A stretch of DNA of 32,791 bases, taken from contig JASJEH010000099.1 of assembly GCA_030064755.1 (NCBI GenBank), forward strand, positions 1 through 32,791, read 5' to 3'. Shown piece after piece: positions 15,699 to 25,061 of this stretch (its first letter is position 1; each line of letters starts with the position of its first letter). Both the position numbers and the translations under genes were made by a program. The stretch comes from Methyloceanibacter sp. (GTDB taxonomy: Bacteria > Pseudomonadota > Alphaproteobacteria > Rhizobiales > Methyloligellaceae). The notes under the pieces were generated by a model. The model did not search any database and was not told the origin of the DNA. It worked only from the letters and a program-made list of their open reading frames with translations.

Positions 15699-16255
15699 GA
15701 TGAAGCTCGCTGTCCCTCGGGATATAGAGTTTCGACAATGGCGGCGGCCTGCGCCGGCGGGCGATCGCTGAGCCGATCCGCCAAGGATGTACTCATACGA
15801 ATGAGACGCGCGGCGACCATCTCGGACGATACATCGAGGATTCGTCCCGCATCCTCATGTTCGAAGCCCTCGCCGTAGACGAGAAGAAGTGTCAGACGTT
15901 GTTGCGGTGGCAGTCCAACCAGAAAACCGATAATCGGCTCATCGCGATAGCCGTCGTCATCGAGGTCGAAAAGCGCTCCGAAAGCCACATCGTCGATTCG
16001 GGCCAGTGTCATCGGATCGTCTTCGCCGCTCAACTCGTGCCGCCACTGGCGATAGACCTCACCGAAGGCCCAGACATCCAGCGAAGTTCCGCGCTGATAG
16101 TGATGCTGCTCGGCCAGCATGTAGTGCAGCGAGCGCTGCAACAGACCCCGGCCTTCGTCGCGCCCGCCCGCGAGCACATCTGCAAATCGTTTGAGCCTCG
16201 GCAGCATGGCGACAAGGCCCGGTCGAACGGAATCGTAGAAATCTTGTGCGTGCAC
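15695..16255 (-). CDS. ECF-type RNA polymerase sigma factor
   Basis: A 186-residue sigma-70-family protein. The region 2-like part spans about 10-80 (RSLHYMLAEQHHYQRG, DVWAFGEVYRQWRHEL) and is unusually divergent. Region 4 is clearer: LPPQQRLTLLLVYGEGFEHEDAGRIL, then a helix-turn-helix VSSEMVAARLIRMSTSL (about 110-165). The start is GTG 16255, with an in-frame stop two codons upstream and GGGGG about 7 nt before it. The pair with the downstream anti-sigma gene implies signal-dependent release. The 175-bp gap to the divergent methyltransferase gene probably holds the promoters for both; I saw no EcfG-type GGAAC-N16/17-CGTT site there. Confidence 0.78.
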   Translation of the reverse strand: MHAQDFYDSVRPGLVAMLPRLKRFADVLAGGRDEGRGLLQRSLHYMLAEQHHYQRGTSLDVWAFGEVYRQWRHELSGEDDPMTLARIDDVAFGALFDLDDDGYRDEPIIGFLVGLPPQQRLTLLLVYGEGFEHEDAGRILDVSSEMVAARLIRMSTSLADRLSDRPPAQAAAIVETLYPEGQRASS

Positions 16256-16429
16256 GCCTCAACCCCCGCCTTCTGGTTCATGCGGCGAAGCGCCGGAGTC
16301 TTCCCAGCGAATCAAGAGGATACCATATTCCTTTGGCAACTTGGACGGGTGCCGTTAACCTTACCCTCGTATGAATGCTTGCGTCGCACACCACCCTGCC
16401 CAATCCTTGCGCAGAAGGGGGATTTGCCG

Positions 16430-17443
16430 ATGACGGCCGTAACCCGCGGCTCACAACCAGCGGAGCGCAAGGCTGCTGCGCCAGCTCAAGAGCAGGGCAC
16501 GGCGGCGAGCGGCGATGCGTTGGCCGTCAGCAGGCGGACGGCTACGGATGCGGCAGCCTCAAGTAGAACTGCAATCCGTGGGCGGCTCGCCGAACGCATG
16601 GCGCAACTCGCAAACAAGGCAGGCGCACCTGCTCAAGCCCCGGCCGCACAGCAAACCGCGGCGCCGACGGCGCAGCAAGCACCGTCCGCGCCAATCCCGC
16701 AGTCGCCAGCCCCCAGTGCTTCGCAGGACAAGTCAAAGAAGCCGGCTTCGTCAGTCAAATCACTGACCGAGAGACTAAGAGCCGAGCATTTGTCGCTGGT
16801 GAACAAGCTCCACGCCCGCGTGTTGGATACATCCCGCGAGCAACTATTCTTCGTGCCAACGAAGGACACCGAAGCGCTATCCACGCTGACGATCAGAAGC
16901 CCGAACCGGGACGCCGGTCACGATTACCGGCCCGTGCCCTGCCAAGTGTTCGACTGGGCCCTCGCTCAGATTCCCGAGGAATTGTCGGGCTTTACTTTCG
17001 TTGACTACGGCGCAGGCAAAGGTCGCGCGATGCTCCTGGCGGCGGAACACCCTTTCGCGGCCGTGGCCGGTGTCGAGTTCGCTGTGGAATTGCACGACAA
17101 TGCCCAGATGAACATTGCTCAGTATCCGCGTTCCAATATGCGTTGCCGTAACGTCGAGTGCGTTCTGGAGGACGCGGTGCAAGTCGGACCGCCGGAAGGC
17201 GCCTCGGTGCACTATTTCTTCAACCCGTTTGCGCGCGAAGTGTTCGCCGAAGTCCTGAACAATATTGTGATGGCCTACCGGATGAAGCCGCGGCGGCTCT
17301 ATCTCATCCTCATCGACCCGGTTGCAACCGATTTGGTCGATGCAAGCGGCGTCTTTGCGCGGGTAGAGCCCTCACAAATTGACGACCTCAAGCTGAGGCT
17401 ACTCAGCCCATATCCGGTCGCCGTGTACCGATCCTTGGCGTAA
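16430..17443 (+). CDS. SAM-dependent methyltransferase-like protein with a long disordered N-terminus
   Basis: A 337-residue protein. Residues 1-130 are Ala/Pro/Gln/Ser-rich and probably disordered. The C-terminal 200 residues form a class I methyltransferase-like domain: motif I FVDYGAGKGRAMLLAAE, AGVEFAVELHDNAQ with the acidic ribose-binding Glu, and YFFNPF at motif IV. ATG 16430 has AAGGGGG about 8 nt upstream. The frame stays open to 15857, but that part runs antisense through the sigma gene and has no good ribosome site, so I excluded it. The substrate is unknown; the family resembles predicted protein or small-molecule methylases. Confidence 0.75.
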   Translation: MTAVTRGSQPAERKAAAPAQEQGTAASGDALAVSRRTATDAAASSRTAIRGRLAERMAQLANKAGAPAQAPAAQQTAAPTAQQAPSAPIPQSPAPSASQDKSKKPASSVKSLTERLRAEHLSLVNKLHARVLDTSREQLFFVPTKDTEALSTLTIRSPNRDAGHDYRPVPCQVFDWALAQIPEELSGFTFVDYGAGKGRAMLLAAEHPFAAVAGVEFAVELHDNAQMNIAQYPRSNMRCRNVECVLEDAVQVGPPEGASVHYFFNPFAREVFAEVLNNIVMAYRMKPRRLYLILIDPVATDLVDASGVFARVEPSQIDDLKLRLLSPYPVAVYRSLA

Positions 17444-17473
17444 TGCACCAGGCAGCCGCTCAGCTGCGCGGCA

Positions 17474-18508
<1,035 letters not shown>

Positions 18509-18829
18509 TCAGAATTGCTTTTCTGGAATCCGAACCGTGAGCCCGTCGAGCTCTTCGGTCAGCTTGATCTGACAAGAAAGACGGCTCGAAGGGCGCACGT
18601 CAAAGGCGAAGTCGAGCATATCCTCCTCCATCGCCTCAGGCTCGCCCGTGGCCTCGCGCCACGCGTCTTCGACATAGACGTGGCAAGTGGCGCAAGAACA
18701 GGCGCCGCCGCATTCGGCCGCAATTCCCCGAACCGAGTTCTTCACGGCGGCTTCCATCAAGGTCATGCCCGGTTCGGCTTCGACCGTGTTTTCGGTGCCA
18801 TCCGGTTGAATGAATGTGACTTTGGTCAT
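18509..18829 (-). CDS. Adrenodoxin-type [2Fe-2S] ferredoxin
   Basis: A 106-residue ferredoxin with the cluster ligands C40-x5-C46-x2-C49 and C86 (in LSCQI), the spacing of vertebrate-type/adrenodoxin ferredoxins rather than plant type. An extra cysteine, C44, lies inside the loop. The acidic helix after the cluster loop ([13 protein letters not shown]) is the usual partner-docking surface. Immediately upstream of the reductase gene, it is probably its electron partner; downstream acceptors (a P450, a monooxygenase, Fe-S assembly) are not in the window. Confidence 0.92.
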   Translation of the reverse strand: MTKVTFIQPDGTENTVEAEPGMTLMEAAVKNSVRGIAAECGGACSCATCHVYVEDAWREATGEPEAMEEDMLDFAFDVRPSSRLSCQIKLTEELDGLTVRIPEKQF

Positions 18830-19004
18830 GGACTGGGGAGAATTGAAAACAAGTATGCATTTCGGACTTCGGGCCTTAGGTGCTGATGGTCACTGTGCCC
18901 GGCAGATCGCACGATCCGGGATGTCCCTCCCGATCTCGGCCCGTGCTCTATAGGGCAATTGAACGTCCGACACCAGTGCCATGCGACAAGAAGGCGTCCG
19001 CCCT

Positions 19005-19400
19005 CTACGCCCTGTCGGGCCCGCCCATTTCGGCAATGAATGTCATGGCTTCCTGGAGCGAGGCTTCGAGCTCAGCAATGTGCGCGGTGCGCTCCTCCGC
19101 CCGTGCATTGTCGGATGAGGCCTCGACGCATTCTGCAGCCCGCGCCATTCGCCAGGCGCCCACAGCGCGCGCTGAGCCATTCAGCGAGTGGGCTGCCTCG
19201 CATAGGGCCGTGCGCGTGGTGGCAGCACGCAGTTGCTCCAGATACGACAACGACTGCGTACAAAACAAATCCAGGACTTCGCGTTCCAGTGCTGCATTGC
19301 CAAGGGTATAGCGCGCCAAGTGGGCCCTATCGATGGGCGCATCGCCTGCCTTGGCACCCGAGCAGCCCGAACCGCTCCCTTGCGCGCGCTCACTTGCCAT
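19005..19400 (-). CDS. Hpt domain phosphotransfer protein
   Basis: A 131-residue protein almost wholly made of one Hpt domain: PIDRAHLARYTLGNAALEREVLDLF, then the phospho-His helix EAAHSLNGSARAVGAWRMAR, then a C-terminal helix pair. The His in AAHSLNGSA is the expected phosphate carrier in a multistep relay. ATG 19400 has GGAG 8 nt upstream. An ATG at 19505 would add 35 residues, but their third-position GC is lower (about half) than in the rest. No partner kinase or receiver is adjacent; CckA is 13 kb away, and the usual CckA partner is ChpT, a different fold, so a link is not shown. Confidence 0.75.
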   Translation of the reverse strand: MASERAQGSGSGCSGAKAGDAPIDRAHLARYTLGNAALEREVLDLFCTQSLSYLEQLRAATTRTALCEAAHSLNGSARAVGAWRMARAAECVEASSDNARAEERTAHIAELEASLQEAMTFIAEMGGPDRA

Positions 19401-19601
19401 CGCGATGCTCCGTTCGAATAGCCGTTCAGGATCCGGAACTTGCCGGAAACCGCAAACTCCCTTCGCCACAGTCAGGCACCCAGCTGTTGCATCGAGGTCA
19501 CTCATGTGCCCTTGGCGCAACTGCTGTTTGACCCGACGCAGGATCGACCGCTGCTGGACTATAGGCGATTCGCAGAACTGGCCTATGGAATTTTCTTTCT
19601 T

Positions 19602-19670
19602 TATAATGGGTTATCGGCCGTTAACCGAAGCAACCGATTCAGCTTTGTTTATTGCTAAGGATTCGTTAAC
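19602..19670 (+). promoter_or_regulatory. Candidate promoter and CtrA-like site upstream of the giant repeat protein
   Basis: TATAAT (19602-19607) is a perfect -10 box, though only weak -35 matches lie upstream. CTAA-N7-TTAAC (19655-19670) differs by one base from the alphaproteobacterial CtrA half-site pair TTAA-N7-TTAAC. It lies between that -10 and the gene start at 19833. The stretch 19401-19832 otherwise holds no gene. Confidence 0.35.
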
Positions 19671-19698
19671 GATGTTGGCATGAGGGGGAAAAAGCGTT

Positions 19699-19741
19699 GG
19701 GGACCTTCCGGTTAGGTTAGACCGGACGAGAGGCGGTCCCC
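19699..19741 (+). other. Long bipartite hairpin in the leader of the giant repeat protein gene
   Basis: GGGGACC (19699-19705) pairs with GGTCCCC (19735-19741), and inside it TCCGGT (19707-19712) pairs with ACCGGA (19721-19726). There is no T-run on the plus strand. It sits about 90 nt before the ATG, so it would form in the 5' untranslated RNA. Confidence 0.5.
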
Positions 19742-19832
19742 CCCGGACGCAATGCGCCGCGCGTGGCGGTGTTTGAAGCGGGCGGCATAGAGTTCTCCTA
19801 CTCTGAGTATCAAGTGGTGCGAGGAACGCGTA

Positions 19833-22800
19833 ATGGCGCAGGAACAAGCGAAGTCGGCTCCGGAAAAGGAAACTTCCGACGAAAAGGAAAAGGGCAAAGG
19901 GCCCCTTGAGGCAATGATGGGGGGTACGTCGCAGGACGACGCGGAGGATACACCCACGCTGCCAAGGCGCTCTTCATTGGCCGACCGGCTAAAGGCCGAG
20001 CAGCGCCGTCGCGATGAACCCCGAGGCGAAGCGGCTTCGAAAGGCGAAGAGGCCAAAGCGGAGACCAAGGAGCAGCCTAAGCCGCAGGCCAAAACGCTAC
20101 CCCTGAAGACTCCACAAGAGGACGCGGGCGCCGGAGACGCATCCGAAGGCGTAAGCGCTGCCCCCTCGCCGAAGCATCTGGCCCGGACGAGGCGTCCCGC
20201 AGGCCCGCCGCCGCAGCGTCGGCTTTCAGCCCCCGCAAATGATGACATCCCATCTATTGGCGGACTGATCTTCGCACTGCAACAGCGTCCGGCACGCACG
20301 CCATTCCTGATCGCGTTGGGGGCGTCCATTGCGTGGTTTATCCTTGGCGGTTTCTTCGCATTTGGCGTCATCTCCGATGCGAGCAGCACGGCCAGTGCGG
20401 TTCTTTCGTCGACAGCCGCCATTCTCGTGCCGATCGTCGTTTTCTGGTTCCTCGCCCTACTGGTGTGGCGCGCTCAAGAACTGCGTCTTATGGCCTCGGC
20501 TATGACGGAAGTGGCCGTAAGGCTGGCCGAACCCGACAAGCTTGCGGAACAGTCCGTCGCCTCCGTAGGTCAGACCATTCGCCGCCAGGTAGCGGCCATG
20601 AATGACGCCATCTCGCGCGCCATTGGCCGGGCCTCGGAGCTTGAAGCCATGGTTCATAACGAGGTTGCCGCCCTGGAGCGGTCCTACGGCGAGAACGAGC
20701 TCAAGGTCCGAAACCTCATCAACGAATTGGCGACGGAGCGCGACGCGCTGACGAACAACAGCCAGCGTGTGAGCGAGGCGCTGAAGGGCGTCGGCGCACA
20801 GATTTCACGCGATATCGCCAATGCCAGTGGCTCGATCGACCAACGGCTATCCGAGCGCGGCACGCAACTGACTGAACTCCTGGTCGCGCGCTCCAACGAA
20901 GCCGCCGAGCAGGTCCATCAGGCGCAGACGAAGATCTCCGAACAGGTCCCTGGCCTCATCGAACGCATGGCGAAGGAACAGGGCCGTCTCACCAAAATCA
21001 TCGACTCGGCCACGAAGAACCTAACGTCGCTCGAAACCACCGTGACGGAAAAGACAACCCTTCTGGACAACACCATGAAGGACCGCACGGAGGCGCTTCA
21101 GACCTCGTTGGCCGAACGCATCAAAGGTCTCGAGTCGACCGTCGCAGAAGGCGCGATCGTCCTCGACAAGACCATGTCCGAACGCACCGATGCGCTGACG
21201 GCTGTCGTTGCACAGAGCGCGGTTACGCTCGACAAAACGATGACAGACCGCACCGAGGCCCTAACGAACGTTGTTGCAGAGAGTGCTGTCACGCTCGACA
21301 AGACGTTGGGCGACCACACCGAGGCGTTCACCAATCTCGCGGCCGAAAGCGCGGTCGCCTTAGGTCAGACCTTTACCGAAAAGACCGACGACCTCACAAA
21401 CCTTATGGCGCAAGGCGCCGTTGCTCTCGAAACGACCCTGACGGAGAAGACTCAAGCCCTCACGAATGTGGCGGCTGAAAGCGCTGTGACGCTCGACAGG
21501 ATGCTTACGGAGCGCACCGACACGCTCAACACAGTCATTGCGGAAAGCGCTGTGACGCTGGATCAGTCGCTGAACCAGCGGACAGCGGCATTCACCAACG
21601 TGGTGGCGGAGAGTGCCGTCACTTTGGAGAAGACGCTCCAGGACAAGACAGATGGCCTGACTAACATGGTCGCCGAGAGCGCCGTCACCTTCGAAAAGAC
21701 CCTGGCGGACCGCACCGAGGCGCTGAATGCAACTGTTGCGGCCGGCACGAAAAAGCTCGGCGAGATGGTTGCGGAGCAGACCAACGCGCTCACGGGCCTC
21801 GTGGCCCAGGGCGCCGTTACGTTCGACCAAACACTGCAGGAGCGCACAGCGGGTCTCGCGGCGGCGGTCGAGGAGCAAACATCGAAGGTCGACAAGACGC
21901 TTGCAGACCGCACGGCGCAGTTCACGTCCGCCGTCAACCAAGGCGCTATCGCGCTCGACAAAACGCTGGCGGAGCGTTCCGACACATTCACCAAGCTGAT
22001 TACCGGCCAAGCGGATACATTCACGCAGACCTTGCTCGACCGGGCGAAGGGTTTGGAGTCGTCGATCACCCAGCAGGCTCAGTCATTCGACAAGGTCATG
22101 AACGAGCGCGCTCAGTACGTGATCAACGCTCTGGCCGAACGGTTGAAGGTCATCGAGACCACATTCGGTCAGAACACGGCCGAAACGGACAAGATGCTCG
22201 GCGAGCATACGCGGATGGTCGGCCAGGTGTTCTCGTCGCAGACCATGCAACTCAACGAGGTCTTGGCGAACAACTCGCAGATGATGCAACAAACGGCCGA
22301 GCAGGTCGGTGCGCAGTCTACCGAGGCTGTCAATATCTTGACGAACCAGACCGGCACGCTGCGTGAGGTCTCACGCGGCCTGCTCGATCAGATCCATGGC
22401 CTGACCCAGCGTTTCGAAAGCCAGGGCCAGGCGATCCTGACGGCCGCCAAGGCGCTCGACTCGTCCAATGCGAAGATCGACTCGATCCTTGAAGGCCGCC
22501 ATCAGGCGATCATCTCTCTGCTGCACACGGTAAACACCAAGGCGCAAGAACTCGACGGCATGATGCGGAATTACTCCGGCCTCATGGAAAGCGCCCTGAC
22601 CCACGCAGAAGAGCGGGCCAAGCAGATCACAACATCGCTCGGCAACGAAACCAGCGGCCAGGTCCAGCAGACTCTCGGCCAGATCGAGAAGCTGCGCGAA
22701 GAGGCGCAGGCCCATACTGCCCGCGCGGTGAATGACCTCAAGGGCAACTTCGAGACTGTTATCACCCAGGTGGGACGTCAGCTCGAACAGATCCGCGGTC

Positions 22801-24029
22801 AGTTCGACAATACATCACGCGGCATGCGGGAACAGGCGCAGAAGACCGCCGTGGATCTCGACTCGCTTCGCCAGAACATGCAGCAGCGTCTGGACACCAT
22901 GCCGGAACAGGCTGCTCAGGCGACGACTGCGATCCGCAAGGCGCTTAACGATCAGCTGCGTGAGATCGAGTCGATGACGCCGAACCTTACACAAGCGGCC
23001 TCGCAAGCCGCGGTCCAGGCCGCAACGCAGGCGGCATCCACGGCGGCAACGCAGGCGGCTAAGGATGCTGCACGGCAGGCTGCTACCGAGGCTGCATCCG
23101 TGGCCGCACTAGAGGCAGCAAACCAGGCCGCGTCTCAGGCAGCGGCACAAGCCGCGACACAGGCGGCCAACGAGGCAGCACAACAGGCAGCGGCACAAGC
23201 CGCAACACAAGCGGCCAACGAGGCAGCGCAACAGGCTGCGGCACAAGCCGCGACACAGGCGGCCACGGAAGCGGCACAACAGGCTGCATCGCAGGCCGTT
23301 TCGCAAGCAGCCACACAGACCGCTCAGCTTGCAGCGGCGTCCTTTGCTCCGGCTGCAGCTCCAGCGCCCGCACCAGCAGCGCCGCCGGCTGTCGACCCGC
23401 TTGGTGCGGTCCCGCTAACGCTCAACCCAGAGCCGCCTCATCAGCAGCCCGCGGCCCCGCAGCCGACGCCATACGCGCCGCCCGCTGAGGAGCCGCGTCC
23501 GGCTTCTGACGACTACGGACTACCGCCTATGCCGCGCTTCGACGCGCATGGGCGCCAGGTTACGGGCGGTCAGGATGCAACGGACCTGGACCAAGCAGCG
23601 GGCGGCTTGCCGCCGCAGCTTACCGGCGGCCAAGGGCAACAGTCCTGGGCTCCGGCGGAGCCTGAGCCTCAACGTGGGGGCTACGCCTCGACGGGTGCTG
23701 GCCAGCTTCGCATCGACGAGCTCGCACGTTCAATCGATGTCAGAACCGCCACAGAGGTTTGGTATCGCATGCGGGCCGGCGAGCGGGGGGTGCTTGGACG
23801 GCACATCTACACGTATGAAGGTCAGGCGACGTTCGATGAGATCTCGAACCGCTATGACCGGGACCCCGACTTCCGCAACACGGTCGATCGATATGTCGCT
23901 GACTTCGAGCGGCTGCTTGCCGAAGCCGAGCAGTCCGACCCAACCGGCAACATGCTGCAGAACTATCTGACATCCGAAACCGGGCGCGTGTACCTACTGC
24001 TCGCCCATGCGAGCGGCCGGCTCCGGTAA
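19833..24029 (+). CDS. Giant membrane-anchored apolipoprotein-like repeat protein, related to growth pole ring (GPR) protein
   Basis: A 1398-residue protein. Layout: a charged disordered N-terminus (1-140), two membrane helices (about 157-180 and 188-212), a very long predicted helical/coiled-coil region (215-1050), an Ala/Gln tract (1053-1168), a Pro-rich linker (1170-1290) and a compact C-terminal domain (1292-1398) with ATEVWYRMRAGERGV, TFDEISNRYDRDPDF and LLAHASGRLR. Within the helical part, 14 consecutive 22-residue repeats (454-761) carry a core like AESAVTLDKTL. 22-residue helical repeats are the hallmark of apolipoprotein A1/A4/E-like domains. The layout and C-terminal block match what I remember of the GPR protein of Agrobacterium and its relatives, which forms a ring at the growing pole; that protein is larger (over 2000 residues). 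Function by homology is therefore likely but unproven here. Confidence 0.75.
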   Translation: MAQEQAKSAPEKETSDEKEKGKGPLEAMMGGTSQDDAEDTPTLPRRSSLADRLKAEQRRRDEPRGEAASKGEEAKAETKEQPKPQAKTLPLKTPQEDAGAGDASEGVSAAPSPKHLARTRRPAGPPPQRRLSAPANDDIPSIGGLIFALQQRPARTPFLIALGASIAWFILGGFFAFGVISDASSTASAVLSSTAAILVPIVVFWFLALLVWRAQELRLMASAMTEVAVRLAEPDKLAEQSVASVGQTIRRQVAAMNDAISRAIGRASELEAMVHNEVAALERSYGENELKVRNLINELATERDALTNNSQRVSEALKGVGAQISRDIANASGSIDQRLSERGTQLTELLVARSNEAAEQVHQAQTKISEQVPGLIERMAKEQGRLTKIIDSATKNLTSLETTVTEKTTLLDNTMKDRTEALQTSLAERIKGLESTVAEGAIVLDKTMSERTDALTAVVAQSAVTLDKTMTDRTEALTNVVAESAVTLDKTLGDHTEAFTNLAAESAVALGQTFTEKTDDLTNLMAQGAVALETTLTEKTQALTNVAAESAVTLDRMLTERTDTLNTVIAESAVTLDQSLNQRTAAFTNVVAESAVTLEKTLQDKTDGLTNMVAESAVTFEKTLADRTEALNATVAAGTKKLGEMVAEQTNALTGLVAQGAVTFDQTLQERTAGLAAAVEEQTSKVDKTLADRTAQFTSAVNQGAIALDKTLAERSDTFTKLITGQADTFTQTLLDRAKGLESSITQQAQSFDKVMNERAQYVINALAERLKVIETTFGQNTAETDKMLGEHTRMVGQVFSSQTMQLNEVLANNSQMMQQTAEQVGAQSTEAVNILTNQTGTLREVSRGLLDQIHGLTQRFESQGQAILTAAKALDSSNAKIDSILEGRHQAIISLLHTVNTKAQELDGMMRNYSGLMESALTHAEERAKQITTSLGNETSGQVQQTLGQIEKLREEAQAHTARAVNDLKGNFETVITQVGRQLEQIRGQFDNTSRGMREQAQKTAVDLDSLRQNMQQRLDTMPEQAAQATTAIRKALNDQLREIESMTPNLTQAASQAAVQAATQAASTAATQAAKDAARQAATEAASVAALEAANQAASQAAAQAATQAANEAAQQAAAQAATQAANEAAQQAAAQAATQAATEAAQQAASQAVSQAATQTAQLAAASFAPAAAPAPAPAAPPAVDPLGAVPLTLNPEPPHQQPAAPQPTPYAPPAEEPRPASDDYGLPPMPRFDAHGRQVTGGQDATDLDQAAGGLPPQLTGGQGQQSWAPAEPEPQRGGYASTGAGQLRIDELARSIDVRTATEVWYRMRAGERGVLGRHIYTYEGQATFDEISNRYDRDPDFRNTVDRYVADFERLLAEAEQSDPTGNMLQNYLTSETGRVYLLLAHASGRLR
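21192..22115 (+). repeat. Fourteen tandem 66-bp (22-residue) repeats
   Basis: The period is exactly 22 codons from residue 454 to 761. Positions ending each unit read (D/E)(R/K/H)(T/S/A) plus one residue, and most units share AESAVTLDKTL or AQGAV variants. Two irregular related units (399-453, one with an 11-residue insertion) precede the block. Confidence 0.9.
23139..23282 (+). repeat. Three tandem 48-bp (16-residue) Ala/Gln repeats
   Basis: Three copies of AAAQAATQAANEAAQQ, the third with T for N (residues 1103-1150), lie inside a larger Ala/Gln tract (1053-1168; 22989-23336). The DNA copies are similar but not identical. Confidence 0.9.
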
Positions 24030-24089
24030 GGATAGCGCAGCACGAGGACAAGTGGAGGCGAACCTAAACCGGTCCGGCTCCCCCAAATG

Positions 24090-24126
24090 AAAACCCCCTC
24101 CTCCCATCCCGGAGCGAGGGGGTTTT
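24090..24126. terminator. Bidirectional intrinsic terminator
   Basis: AAAACCCCCTC (24090-24100) and GAGGGGGTTTT (24116-24126) form a perfect 11-bp stem flanked by A and T runs, so it can end both the plus-strand repeat protein gene and the minus-strand mla operon. Confidence 0.9.
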
Positions 24127-24212
24127 CGTTTGTCCTGGGGCCGGTTTTGCGAACCCAGTGCCGTCGCCATCACCAAGTGAGCGCCGCGCCGGCAGTTGCG
24201 CCTGGCCTAGCG

Positions 24213-25031
24213 CTAACGCCGTTGCGCGGTGCCAGGCCGTGATCCGCCGAAGAGGAAGCTGGCTGGATTGGCTTCGAATTTCCTAAGTACGCGATCCATC
24301 GTCGCCGCGGTCCGCCGCGCCTGCTGCATGGCAGCGCTAAAGTCCTGCATGCCTTTCTTTGCCTCTAAGGACAATTCGTCCAGATTCTTGTCGAGCTTGG
24401 CCGTGATCTGCCTGAAGTCCTCAGCGCCCGAACGAAAGTCGATAATGGCTTGCTCGATCTCGTCGTTCTGGCTCTCCAGCATCGTAGTGACTTCTTCGAC
24501 ATTCTTCATCGTGCTGGTGATCTGCTGCTCATTTGCGGCGATCAGTGCATCCAAGCGCTTGATAAAGGCATTGGCCGTGTTCAGTGCGGCCGGCGCTGCG
24601 TCGAAGATGCCAGCACCGGCCATCGGCGCCGCCTCGATCGTTGGGATTGGGTTATCGTCCGTCGCCACGAGAAGCGGCGAGTCCGGGGACCCCGCTGAGA
24701 TCTCGACGCCACTGCCACCGGCCAGCCCCATGGATTTGATGGTGGCAAGCGAGTCCTCGCGGATTGGCGTGTTATCGCTCACGCTGATCACGACACGGAC
24801 TTTGCGCGCGTCTTGCGGATCGAGTGCAAAGGACTGGACCTCGCCGACTTTGATCCCATTGAAGCCGACACGTGACCCTGTCGTCAGTCCGGCGACAGAG
24901 CTATCGAAGACGATCTCATAGCGATTGCCGCCCCCGGCGATATTCGCGACCCAGAAGACAAACATGAAGATGAGTGCGAGCGCGCCTAGGATGAAGCCGC
25001 CGATCATCAGGTAGTTGGCACGAGTTTCCAT
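24213..25031 (-). CDS. mlaD: MlaD-like MCE domain substrate-binding protein
   Basis: A 272-residue protein: one N-terminal membrane helix (about 7-30), an MCE domain (about 37-120: YEIVFDSSVAGLTTGSRVGFNGIKVGEV) and a long helical C-terminal tail (about 140-260). MCE domains assemble as hexamers that carry lipids between the permease and the outer membrane. It is the last gene of mlaE-mlaF-mlaD. The helical tail is longer than in E. coli MlaD (about 183 residues), closer to the tunnel-forming MCE proteins. No mlaC or mlaA follows. Confidence 0.88.
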   Translation of the reverse strand: METRANYLMIGGFILGALALIFMFVFWVANIAGGGNRYEIVFDSSVAGLTTGSRVGFNGIKVGEVQSFALDPQDARKVRVVISVSDNTPIREDSLATIKSMGLAGGSGVEISAGSPDSPLLVATDDNPIPTIEAAPMAGAGIFDAAPAALNTANAFIKRLDALIAANEQQITSTMKNVEEVTTMLESQNDEIEQAIIDFRSGAEDFRQITAKLDKNLDELSLEAKKGMQDFSAAMQQARRTAATMDRVLRKFEANPASFLFGGSRPGTAQRR

Positions 25032-25061
25032 CGGATCCTCTCAAAAGACGCGTCGCGCCGG

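Noticed and set aside
15857-16429. N-terminal extension of the methyltransferase-like gene
   Set aside because: The frame is open, but it is antisense to the sigma gene, has no good ribosome site, and the ATG at 16430 has a strong one.
17444-17473. Hairpin GCCGC/GCGGC between the convergent methyltransferase and reductase genes as a terminator
   Set aside because: Only 5 bp and no T-run on either strand.
19712-20422. Minus-strand open frame of 236 codons
   Set aside because: Antisense to the N-terminus of the giant repeat protein; Ser/Arg-rich composition typical of shadow frames.
24229-24921. Plus-strand open frame of 230 codons
   Set aside because: Antisense to mlaD, whose MCE domain is clear.
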